Shown: one piece after another, positions 1 to 8,350 of the stretch
Layout of the letters: every line of letters begins with the position of its first letter
Position numbering within the stretch: position 1 is the stretch's first letter
Assembly: GCF_002727125.1 (NCBI RefSeq)
Contig: NZ_NHOA01000029.1
Location: forward strand, 1-64,000
Origin: Halorubrum persicum
GTDB lineage: Archaea > Halobacteriota > Halobacteria > Halobacteriales > Haloferacaceae
Length of the DNA stretch: 64,000 nucleotides
Direction: 5' to 3'
Notes under the pieces: generated by a model
The model's input: the letters and a program-made list of their open reading frames with translations, nothing else
Databases searched by the model: none
Told to the model about the DNA's origin: nothing
Program-made: the position numbers and the translations under genes

Positions 1-86
1 CTATTCAACACAGCACTCCGGAGAAGGAAGCCAACGATACCCCATCCAAGTCGGAGACGGCCACAGGAAGCCATATCATAGCCCCG

Positions 87-3000
87 ATGTGGGATACTAC
101 TCTCGATACTGACGCCATTGAGAGTGCGACCGATCAGAACGTAACCACAACGGACGAGATCGGAGCGGCGTCCAACCCTCTAGATAAGAAAATCAACAGT
201 TGGAAGGAACAACTCCTAGATCTGACGCGGCGGAGCAATCTCGTTAATTTCTCGGCCACGAAAACGAAGTCACTTCCTTTCCATCGTGCTGACCCACTCA
301 CAGTTGCGAGCACGATCTTCGACCGTGAACCCCTCTATATTCGCCGTTCAGCTCAAGACGAAGAGGGTGGCTCACCCGCAGACCCGGACACGCTAGCTGC
401 GGATGAGGTGGCGTCTATCCGGGCGAACGGCACGACAGAGAATTCACTCAACAACATTCGCCTACGGGAGAAACGCTTCCTCCGCGAACGAGGCGTTGAC
501 TCGCTGTTCATCGCGTTCGGGACACTCCGATGGTACGATGTCGATCATAGCGACTCAGAGCTCCGTACGCCGCTCTTTCTCGTCCAAGTCACGCTCGAAG
601 AAGAGACGAACCGAAACGCCGACCGCCACGACTACGAGATCACAAGCGAGGATGCCGATGTACAAATCAATCCCGCGCTCCGGAAGCTACTGAGCGCGGA
701 ACGCGGCATTCACCTTGCACCGGATGAGACCTTCTCGCTCGACGAGCTCGAAACGGCGTTCGCGTACATTGATGATATCATCAGTGGCTTTGATCGCTGG
801 CGTATCGCGCCCGAAGTGATACTGGGTATCTTCGATTTCTCGAAGTTCGGTCTCTACGCTGACCTCGAAGAAAATCGGGAGGCGATCAAAGACGACCCAT
901 TAGTCGAAGCGATTAACGGTAATCCCGACGCGTTGCCCGAGCCTGCCGCCACACCGAGTGCGGAGGAACTCGATGAACAGGTGTCCCCTACCGATACGTA
1001 TCAGGTTCTGGACGCCGATTCGAGCCAGCAAGAGGCTATCGAAGCAGCCAAGCGCGGCGTGAGTTTCGTCCTTCAGGGTCCACCGGGGACAGGCAAGAGT
1101 CAGACAATTTCGAATATCATCGCGGAGAAGATGGCGGCCGACGAGACGGTCCTGTTCGTCAGCGAGAAACAGGCCGCACTCGACGTCGTCAAAGATCGCT
1201 TAGACGATAATGATCTCGGGCGTTTCTGTTTGGAGGCCCACGGAGAGAAAGCGAGCAAGAAACAGGTTCTCGAAGACCTCGGTCGCGAGCTCAATGCCGA
1301 TCCACTCCAACACCCGCGTGAGCGGGATAGCGTCGTCAACAAATTGGAAACAACGAGACGAACGCTCAATCAGTATAAGGACAAGCTGTTCTACCAACCT
1401 GAGGGACAAGACATAACACCGTATGAAGCATTCGGGATCGTCTCCAAACGCGATGACTGCCCGCGCATCGATGCCTTGTTTGGGCAGCCAACTGGGTACA
1501 GTCCATCGGACATCCAGGCGATTGAAGAGCAACTCGCATCGCTTGCATCCTACGAAGACGAGTTCAACCGTGATGGGAACCATCCTTGGCAGCACGCCGC
1601 TATCTCACGCTGGCAGATTGACACCGCCGACTCAGTTGAGGCGACGATCTCGGAAGCTATTACGACGCTTACGGACCTGAAACGCACACGGGAGGCCGCT
1701 GAATCGTTTCTCGACACGTCGCTGTCCTCAATAGCGGACCTGCGTGCGGCTGATGATCTCGTTACGTTACTTGGAGACAGGCCGGACGTGTCCCTGACGC
1801 CAGAACATCTTGAACGAGATTTCTACGCGCGTGACGATCGTCTTCAGTCCCTCGCGACGAAGAGCCGTGAACTCACCGAGAAGAGAAGTGACCTCTCTGA
1901 ACATTACGAGGAATCGATCTTTAGTACGGATGCCACCGAACTCCACGGCGAGTTGAGTGGTTATGGTATACTCCGATACGTGAGTCCCTCGTATCGTCGG
2001 CTCAAAAAGCGCATTCTCTCTCACGCAGTTGATGGCTACCAACCAGGTATCGAGGGACTTCGTTCGGACACGAAGGCGTTGATGCGCATCGATACCCTTG
2101 AAGACGAACTTGAGGAGTACGATGCGATGATGGCCCAACTTGGTCATCTCTACGATGGGCCGACAACGGATTGGGAGACAGTACTAGATACCCAAACGTG
2201 GATGGCTGCCGTCGCAGCCAACGATCTTGTAGATACGGACATCCTAGGCGAGTTAGTCCTCGAACGCGATGCCGACGAGACAGCGGCGCTTGCGACGCGC
2301 CTCAATGGGGTTCTTGCTGACTGGGAGACAGCGAGAAACGACCTCGCGGATATCTTCGATCTCGACGCGGTTTCGATTAACGAAGCCGATATCGAAACGG
2401 CAGTCATGGATGCGGTCGAATCCTGGCTTACCACTCGATACGATGCTATCGAAGAACTACAGTCGTGGATTCAATATCAAGACACACGAGACGACATTCT
2501 GGAGAGTTCAGCGGGAGGGTTCCTCGAGCGGTACCTCGCGGAAGGTCACGCGGCCGAGACGCTCATCGACACCTTCAAGCGAAACTTCTACACGGAGTGG
2601 CTCAACGAGGTGTACTCTGACACCGGCTTCGACTCGTTCAGTGCGACAGAGTACAACGATTTACTCGAGGAGTTCCGGCATCTCGACCAACAGCAGCGCG
2701 AGTACGCAAAAGCCGAGATTCAACATCGCGTCACGAATCGACGCCCGCAAACGGAACTCAAGCATGCGAGTAGCTCCGAACAGGTAACCCTGCGTCGCGA
2801 AGTCCAGAAGAGCCGTAAGCACATGCCGCTACGCGAACTCTTCGATGAGGTGTCGACGCTCATTACGACACTCAAGCCCTGTTTCATGATGAGCCCCCTC
2901 TCGGTTGCCCAGTACGTGCGACATGGCTCGATAGAGTTCGATACGGTCATCTTCGACGAGGCGTCTCAAATCATGCCCCAGGACGCCATTAGCAGTATTA

Positions 3001-4829
3001 TCCGCGGTGAGCAGGTTATCATCGCGGGCGACAGCAAACAGCTTCCTCCGACATCATTCTTCCAAGCGGATGTCGAAACCGCCGAAGGCGTACGCGAGGA
3101 CCTCGAGAGCATTTTGGATGAGGCCTCAACGGTTCTTCCCGAGAAGCGGTTGCTCTGGCACTACCGCAGCAGGACGAACGAGCTTATCGAATTCTCCAAC
3201 GCAAAATACTACAACGGCGCACTTCGGACGTTCCCGGATAACAACGCCGACGACGCGATGGGCGTTGATTTCGTCTACGTCGAGGATGGCCTCTACGATC
3301 GAGGTGGGTCAAGTACGAACCAACCAGAGGCGGACCGCGTCCTCGAATTAGTGCGCGAGCACCTGCAAGAACGGCCCAATAAGAGCCTTGGTGTCGTTGC
3401 GTTCAGTTCCGCACAAGCGCAGGCCATTCGAGATACTATCGAGGAAGCGCGTGGCCAAGATCCCGAGTTGGATGCATTCGTCTCGGAGGATGACGCCCTC
3501 GAGGGCTTCTTCGTGAAACCACTAGAGAACGTCCAGGGAGACGAGCGGGATGCGCTCATCTTCAGCGTTGGCTACGGGCCGGATGAGGCCGGTAAAATCT
3601 CGATGAACTTCGGTCCACTCAATCAGACGGGCGGCGCACGACGACTGAACGTAGCCGTGACGCGTGCCAAAGAGCATATCCAAGTGGTCTCCTCGCTTCA
3701 GCCGGGCGATATCGATCTCCAGCGCACGGACAAGGGCGGTGTTGAGGACTTCAAACACTATCTCGAGTACGCAAAGCACGGCGAAGACGCATTGACTCGC
3801 TCGGACTCAGAGGCACAGTTCCTCCAGTTCGACTCCGAGTTCGAGGAGGCCGTCTACACAGCACTGGAGAATCGCGGCTTAGATGTCTCGACACAGGTCC
3901 AAAGCTCCGGATACAGCATTGACCTCGCAATCAGGCATCCGGACAAACCGGGCAAGTACGTTCTCGGAATCGAGTGTGATGGCGCCGCCTACCATTCCTC
4001 GAAAACTGCCCGTGACAGAGACCGGACGCGCCAGGCCGTGCTAGAGGATCTCGGATGGACGATTCACCGCATCTGGTCGCCTGATTGGGCCTCGAACAAG
4101 GGCCGCGAAATCGAAGCCATCGAATCGAAGGTCGAGAAACTTATTGCGGATAGTCCCGTCGCTGATGGTGGCGTCTCGACGGAAGTAACGGAGATCACTG
4201 TCGACGCCATCCCCGAAGACGAACGAAGTGGTATACAAGAATACACTACTGACTGGCAGGAACCACAGGTTACGACGCGCCGTGACAAGTCCTTCGACGA
4301 GGTGTCGACGCGTCGCGTTGCGTCGACGCTTGTGAACGTCGTCGACGAATTCGGGCCTGAAAAACGAGATATCATATTCCGAACCGCCATTAGTCGGTGG
4401 AATATCACCCGTCTCGGGAAGAATATCCGCCAGTCACTCAACAAGACAGCGCGCAAGCAAAATCGACGGGATGCGGTGTGTCTTCACGACGGCTTTATGT
4501 GGCCCGGTGAGCGCCCCGACACGATTACACTCCGAACTAACACGGGGACTGCGAGTCGGTCTGCTGATGAGATTCCTCTCGAAGAGCTCGCACGGGCAGG
4601 CCATCTGATACTCGAAGCAGGTACCCGGATGACACGTGAGGATCTCGTACTCGAAATCGCCCGTCTCTACGGCTATCAGCGTACCGGCTCCAAGATTAGG
4701 GCACACATCAACGATGCCATCGACATTCTGGTCTCCGAGAATTGTGCGAAACTCAGTGCGTCCGGCGAGACAATCGAATGTATCGATGTTAACGCGGACC
4801 CTATTCTGCTCAACCGAATTTACGGGTAA
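87..4829 (+). CDS. DUF4011-helicase-nuclease giant protein (Hhe-like antiphage candidate)
   Basis: This 1,580-residue protein has the layout of single-gene DUF4011-helicase-Vsr (Hhe) defence proteins. A DUF4011-type N-terminus (about 35-250) is followed by a superfamily 1 helicase split by a long helical insertion. Visible motifs are Walker A GPPGTGKSQ (331-339), Walker B/motif II DEASQ (957-961), motif III GDSKQLPP (981-988) and motif VI NVAVTRAK (from 1188). A Vsr/DUF559-like nuclease core with the IECDG motif follows at 1295-1299, then a DUF3320-like tail (about 1440-1540). It is expected to act on foreign DNA in the cytoplasm. The reading frame has no stop between base 3 and the ATG at 87, so the true start may lie upstream of the window. 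Codon use is less GC-rich than in the core genes to the right. The family call is strong and the defence role is inferred from the family. Confidence 0.8.
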   Translation: MWDTTLDTDAIESATDQNVTTTDEIGAASNPLDKKINSWKEQLLDLTRRSNLVNFSATKTKSLPFHRADPLTVASTIFDREPLYIRRSAQDEEGGSPADPDTLAADEVASIRANGTTENSLNNIRLREKRFLRERGVDSLFIAFGTLRWYDVDHSDSELRTPLFLVQVTLEEETNRNADRHDYEITSEDADVQINPALRKLLSAERGIHLAPDETFSLDELETAFAYIDDIISGFDRWRIAPEVILGIFDFSKFGLYADLEENREAIKDDPLVEAINGNPDALPEPAATPSAEELDEQVSPTDTYQVLDADSSQQEAIEAAKRGVSFVLQGPPGTGKSQTISNIIAEKMAADETVLFVSEKQAALDVVKDRLDDNDLGRFCLEAHGEKASKKQVLEDLGRELNADPLQHPRERDSVVNKLETTRRTLNQYKDKLFYQPEGQDITPYEAFGIVSKRDDCPRIDALFGQPTGYSPSDIQAIEEQLASLASYEDEFNRDGNHPWQHAAISRWQIDTADSVEATISEAITTLTDLKRTREAAESFLDTSLSSIADLRAADDLVTLLGDRPDVSLTPEHLERDFYARDDRLQSLATKSRELTEKRSDLSEHYEESIFSTDATELHGELSGYGILRYVSPSYRRLKKRILSHAVDGYQPGIEGLRSDTKALMRIDTLEDELEEYDAMMAQLGHLYDGPTTDWETVLDTQTWMAAVAANDLVDTDILGELVLERDADETAALATRLNGVLADWETARNDLADIFDLDAVSINEADIETAVMDAVESWLTTRYDAIEELQSWIQYQDTRDDILESSAGGFLERYLAEGHAAETLIDTFKRNFYTEWLNEVYSDTGFDSFSATEYNDLLEEFRHLDQQQREYAKAEIQHRVTNRRPQTELKHASSSEQVTLRREVQKSRKHMPLRELFDEVSTLITTLKPCFMMSPLSVAQYVRHGSIEFDTVIFDEASQIMPQDAISSIIRGEQVIIAGDSKQLPPTSFFQADVETAEGVREDLESILDEASTVLPEKRLLWHYRSRTNELIEFSNAKYYNGALRTFPDNNADDAMGVDFVYVEDGLYDRGGSSTNQPEADRVLELVREHLQERPNKSLGVVAFSSAQAQAIRDTIEEARGQDPELDAFVSEDDALEGFFVKPLENVQGDERDALIFSVGYGPDEAGKISMNFGPLNQTGGARRLNVAVTRAKEHIQVVSSLQPGDIDLQRTDKGGVEDFKHYLEYAKHGEDALTRSDSEAQFLQFDSEFEEAVYTALENRGLDVSTQVQSSGYSIDLAIRHPDKPGKYVLGIECDGAAYHSSKTARDRDRTRQAVLEDLGWTIHRIWSPDWASNKGREIEAIESKVEKLIADSPVADGGVSTEVTEITVDAIPEDERSGIQEYTTDWQEPQVTTRRDKSFDEVSTRRVASTLVNVVDEFGPEKRDIIFRTAISRWNITRLGKNIRQSLNKTARKQNRRDAVCLHDGFMWPGERPDTITLRTNTGTASRSADEIPLEELARAGHLILEAGTRMTREDLVLEIARLYGYQRTGSKIRAHINDAIDILVSENCAKLSASGETIECIDVNADPILLNRIYG

Positions 4830-4879
4830 GTTTGTACCGGCATTGTTTCGCTAATCCAAGATCTCGTTTATAACCAAGA

Positions 4880-4896
4880 GACTCTGTTGAACTCCT
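4880..4896. repeat. Degenerate IS6-type terminal repeat
   Basis: The 17-mer GACTCTGTTGAACTCCT matches 15 of 17 bases of the terminal repeat of the element at 15669-17983. No partner end or target duplication was found nearby, so it is probably the scar of an older related insertion, or chance. Confidence 0.4.
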
Positions 4897-4984
4897 ACAA
4901 CTCCCCATCGTATATGGAGTTTGATATCATCCAGAATTAACCATTCGTTGTCATATTTCCTCAAATGAGGCAAACTTTTTATAA

Positions 4985-5092
4985 ACCGTTTCGGGATTTG
5001 AGACGAAAGGTATTATTTCTGATGACTTTCCAACGTATCTGTTTGTTCTCGGAGCTATTCTAATTTTCTTTGGTTGGATCCTCAATAGATGA
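4985..5092 (+). pseudogene. Possible remnant: open frame for a single membrane helix
   Basis: Between an in-frame TAA (4982-4984) and TGA (5090-5092) the frame encodes 35 residues, ending in a clear hydrophobic helix (YLFVLGAILIFFGWILNR). There is no ATG, GTG or TTG in frame. A TATA-like box lies just upstream, yet the missing start suggests the 3' end of a decayed membrane-protein gene. Confidence 0.25.
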
Positions 5093-5109
5093 TATCTCTA
5101 TATATTCCA

Positions 5110-5154
5110 GAATATGATTATTCGGAATATGATTATTCAGAATATTTTTATTCG
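5110..5154. promoter_or_regulatory. Three tandem palindromic operators over the ATPase promoter
   Basis: Three 15-bp units lie head to tail at 5110-5124, 5125-5139 and 5140-5154. Each is a perfect GAATA-N4-TATTC palindrome plus one base. A further half-site TATTC sits at 5103-5107. The third unit covers the likely TATA position (TTTTTAT, 5144-5150), 25-31 nt before the ATG at 5175. This is the layout expected of a repressor site. Confidence 0.65.
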
Positions 5155-5174
5155 ACACTCACTAATTCAGCGCC

Positions 5175-6566
5175 ATGACAGACTTCGTGAACCGCTCGGA
5201 GGAGTTAGATCGGCTTCACGGCCTTTTCGACTCGGAGAACGCGGATCTCGCCGTCGTATACGGACGGCGACGACTGGGAAAGACGAGACTCGTCAAGAAG
5301 GCACTTGAGGGACGAGAGAACGCGGTCTTCTACCAAGCACGACAGAAGACACGAGAGCTCCAGCTGGAACAGTTTGTCGAAGCTGCGGCTGACACGTTCC
5401 CTGGTATCGAAGACATTCGTCCCGATTGGGAGCGGCTGTTCAGATATCTGGCCGACCAGCATGCGATCGTCGTCCTCGACGAGTTTCCGTACCTGATCGA
5501 GCAGGACGAGAGTCTTCCGTCGGTCTTACAGGCGTTGTTCGACCACGAGTTCGATGAGTCGGAGACGACGTTCGTTCTCGTCGGGTCGTCGATCAGCATG
5601 ATGGAGGAAGCGACGCTGTTCGGAGACAGCCCGCTATACGGGCGAACCTCCCTCACGCTCGACATCCGTGAACTCTCGTTCGACGCCGCGACGGAGTTTC
5701 TCCCGGACGATGCGACGGCGGACGAGGCCGTACGGGCGTTGAGTGTGTTCGGTGGCGTTCCCTACTACCTCGAGGAACTCGACGCCGATCGGTCGCTCGG
5801 CGAGAACATCCAGCAAACGGTGCTGACTCGTCACGGCTCGCTCCGCAACGAGCCGGAGCACGTCCTCCGGATGGAACTGACGGAGCCGACGCGCTACTTC
5901 TCGATCCTCGAAGCGATCGCCGGCGGGGCGACCGGCCGCAACGAGATCGCCGGCGTGACCGGTATCGATTACAACCAGCTATCGACGTATTTGGACCGGC
6001 TCTCGCGGCTCCGGCTCATCGAACGACACGTGCCGGTGACTGAGAAGCCCGAACGATCTAAACGAAGCCAGTATCGGCTTCGTGACCCGCTCTTCCGGTT
6101 CTGGTTCCGATTCCTGTACGGGAGCTCGGATCGCTATGACCAGTTCGGAGACGAGGCCTACGAACGACTCGTCGAACCGGAGATGGCCGACTTCGTCGCC
6201 CCCGCCTTCGAGCAACTGTGTTGTGAGGCCCTGTGGACGCTGTACGATGAGACGCCGATCGTCGATGTCGGACAGTGGTGGTATCAGGACCACGAGATTG
6301 ACGTCGTCGGACTCACCGACGAGGACACGCTCGTCGTCGGCGAGTGTAAGTATCAGGAATCGCCTCTCGACTACGGCGCGCTGGCGTCACTGGAGACGCA
6401 CGTCGAGGAACTCCGCTGGCAGCCGTCGGGCGGCGGCACGCGGACCGTCGAATACGCGCTGTTCTCCCGGAGCGGGTTTACGGATAGCGTCCACGAAGCC
6501 GCTGTCGAGCGTGACGATGTACGCCTTTATACGATCGACGACACCGTCGCCGCACTTAGAAAATGA
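5175..6566 (+). CDS. Archaeal ATPase (Arch_ATPase) with C-terminal DUF234 nuclease-like domain
   Basis: This 463-residue P-loop ATPase belongs to the archaeal family that ends in DUF234. Walker A is GRRRLGKT (30-37) and Walker B ends in LDEF (101-104). A winged-helix-like segment follows (about 235-300). The C-terminal DUF234 region carries EID at 374-376 and ECK at 390-392, a PD-(D/E)XK-like arrangement. The substrate of this family is unknown, and members are often found near mobile DNA. The start at 5175 follows a TATA-like box by about 27 nt, so the gene is probably leaderless and controlled by the tandem palindromes just upstream. Confidence 0.8.
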   Translation: MTDFVNRSEELDRLHGLFDSENADLAVVYGRRRLGKTRLVKKALEGRENAVFYQARQKTRELQLEQFVEAAADTFPGIEDIRPDWERLFRYLADQHAIVVLDEFPYLIEQDESLPSVLQALFDHEFDESETTFVLVGSSISMMEEATLFGDSPLYGRTSLTLDIRELSFDAATEFLPDDATADEAVRALSVFGGVPYYLEELDADRSLGENIQQTVLTRHGSLRNEPEHVLRMELTEPTRYFSILEAIAGGATGRNEIAGVTGIDYNQLSTYLDRLSRLRLIERHVPVTEKPERSKRSQYRLRDPLFRFWFRFLYGSSDRYDQFGDEAYERLVEPEMADFVAPAFEQLCCEALWTLYDETPIVDVGQWWYQDHEIDVVGLTDEDTLVVGECKYQESPLDYGALASLETHVEELRWQPSGGGTRTVEYALFSRSGFTDSVHEAAVERDDVRLYTIDDTVAALRK

Positions 6567-6602
6567 ACGACTGAACCGTGGGTAACGCGAGATAGTGGAG
6601 AA

Positions 6603-7388
6603 TTATTCTCGCCGCTCAGTGAGCGTTTCCTCCAACTCCGTCGCTGCGCGCTCGAAGTGCTCGGCGAGAAACGACGTTCCGGATGCAGCCCGGTCTTCGA
6701 GGAACGCGACGGCGTCGGCGATCTCGTCAGCGTCGATATCCCCTGCCGCCACGCAGTCGACGTACCCGTCGAGTGCTCGCGTGAACCCCTGCGAGAAGTG
6801 GTCGTACGCCCCATCAACGCGCTCCATATTCTCGTCGAGCGATTCGACGAGGGCACGATACACTGCCGCTGCCGACGCGTACCGTCCCTGATCGCGATAC
6901 TCGCTCGCGAGGTCGAACCATTCCGAGAAGTCGATGGGTTCGAAGACGACGAAGTAGTCGAGATTCGTCTCCTCGAACTGCCGGTCGATCGCAGCGCGCA
7001 GGTCGGCGACCGACCGCGTCGACGACTCACCGAAACGGGCGAAGAAGCGTTCGCGGGCGGAAGCGTCAGTCGCCAGCGTCTCACGGAGGAACTCCCGGAG
7101 GTCGTCGGCGTCGGCCGCCTCGAGTGCGGCGTCGAGTTGATCGCCCTCGTCCGGAGGACAGTCGTCGATACACCGAAGCAACACGGCGACGATGTGCTTA
7201 CACGCCTCCGGTCCGTCGTACGGGCAGTTACACAACGGATCGAACCCCTCGCCTGAGAGGTCAACACGCACCTCCGATCTTTGCCTCGTCTCCGAAATTG
7301 CTATCCCGGCGACGCATGGAGGTATCATCAACGGGGTAGTGTTCTCGATACGTGGATCTCCCAATTGACCCGACGCAAAACGATGCAT
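6603..7388 (-). CDS. SWIM zinc-finger protein, N-terminus uncertain
   Basis: A SWIM zinc finger is visible as CNC-x7-CKH (C53, C55, C63, H65 counting from the ATG at 7388). The remainder is an acidic helical region with no enzyme motif. SWIM domains usually bind DNA or protein. The start is unclear. The ATG at 7388 would overlap the divergent gene at 7352 by 37 bp, whereas the ATG at 7328 would remove residues before the finger. The segment ahead of the finger is shorter and less regular than in typical haloarchaeal members, so the N-terminus may have eroded. The 3' end faces the ATPase gene end, 36 bp away. Confidence 0.6.
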   Translation of the reverse strand: MHRFASGQLGDPRIENTTPLMIPPCVAGIAISETRQRSEVRVDLSGEGFDPLCNCPYDGPEACKHIVAVLLRCIDDCPPDEGDQLDAALEAADADDLREFLRETLATDASARERFFARFGESSTRSVADLRAAIDRQFEETNLDYFVVFEPIDFSEWFDLASEYRDQGRYASAAAVYRALVESLDENMERVDGAYDHFSQGFTRALDGYVDCVAAGDIDADEIADAVAFLEDRAASGTSFLAEHFERAATELEETLTERRE

Positions 7389-8269
7389 CGCCGACGGATC
7401 TCGTCCGCGGTCTCTCCTCACAAGCCGCCCGCCGTCGCGTCCTCCAGGCAGCTGACCTCTCTGTCGACGTCGACGACCGGAGCTTTCCCGAAACGCTCGA
7501 CGAACTCTCACGGATCGAACTCCGTCGGGTGGCCTCACAGCTCCGGTTTGCGGGCGCCCGGACGCTCCACTACTTCCACGTCGATGGACTTCAGCAAGTG
7601 TCACCTGACGGTGCGACTGGCCGGGCTGGAGATGTCAGTTCCTCGGGCGCGTATGGCCCCGAGATACAGACGGCGGTCAGAGACCACGACCGCGTCTACG
7701 TCGTTTGCGACGTCCCCGATACCGGGACACAGACGCAGCTGACGATCTCCGACGAGGACCGGACGACGACAGTGGCCACGTTCGAGCCACGGACACCAGT
7801 CCTTGCGGTACGTGCACCCGATAACGAAACTGCAGACGCGACTCTGCGAGCAGTGGTGGACTTCCTTGGACTGGACGCCGCGAGCCGGCTCTCATTTCTC
7901 GACGGCGGCTTTCGCGGCCGATTCGAGGACGCCTGTGTGGTTGGCTACTCGTCGGTTCGACTTCTGACCACGGGGAGTCGTGTTTCCTCATCGGAAATCG
8001 AGATCCGACCAGAGGAATCCGGACGTGGGAGTCACACTGATGTCCGGACCGACACGGTCGTGAGTGACTTACTCCAACGGAACGACACGGAACTCGACGA
8101 GGCGACTGGGATCGTGGCTATCTCCGGCGATGTCCGACCGCCGTCATCTGGCGAACGTTTTCGTCCGCGAGTCACGATCGGGTTCCCCGATGGTCGCGTG
8201 CGCTTCGAGCAGTTCGTTCCCGAGCAGGTGCTGCTAGAACTCGACGATATCGTACGCGATTCACTCTGA
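7352..8269 (+). CDS. Unrecognised haloarchaeal protein
   Basis: This 305-residue acidic protein starts at GTG 7352, the first possible start after an in-frame TAG at 7337. I see no signal peptide, membrane helix or catalytic motif. The N-terminal 60 residues look helical, and the rest alternates short beta-like strands with acidic loops. It is divergent from the SWIM gene, with overlapping or nearly touching starts, so the two may share control. It converges on the nuclease-like gene that ends at 8351. The codon pattern supports it as a real gene. Its function is unknown. Confidence 0.6.
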   Translation: MDLPIDPTQNDASPTDLVRGLSSQAARRRVLQAADLSVDVDDRSFPETLDELSRIELRRVASQLRFAGARTLHYFHVDGLQQVSPDGATGRAGDVSSSGAYGPEIQTAVRDHDRVYVVCDVPDTGTQTQLTISDEDRTTTVATFEPRTPVLAVRAPDNETADATLRAVVDFLGLDAASRLSFLDGGFRGRFEDACVVGYSSVRLLTTGSRVSSSEIEIRPEESGRGSHTDVRTDTVVSDLLQRNDTELDEATGIVAISGDVRPPSSGERFRPRVTIGFPDGRVRFEQFVPEQVLLELDDIVRDSL

Positions 8270-8350
8270 ATAACCTGGACGATCTACAGAACCACTACTG
8301 GGCCGACAGTCAGTGACGAAATCGGACGTGACTGTTGATGGTATAGCTAC

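Larger units (their letters stand above)
4830..5174. other. AT-rich intergenic region between the Hhe-like gene and the ATPase gene
   Basis: No full gene is seen in these 345 bp. They hold a degenerate copy of a transposon end (4880-4896), a TATA-like TTTTATAA (4977-4984), a short open frame for one membrane helix without a start codon (4985-5092), and three tandem palindromes (5110-5154). Confidence 0.6.

Noticed and set aside
5110-5154. Tandem repeats considered as a CRISPR array
   Set aside because: Units are 15 bp without spacers and no cas genes are present.
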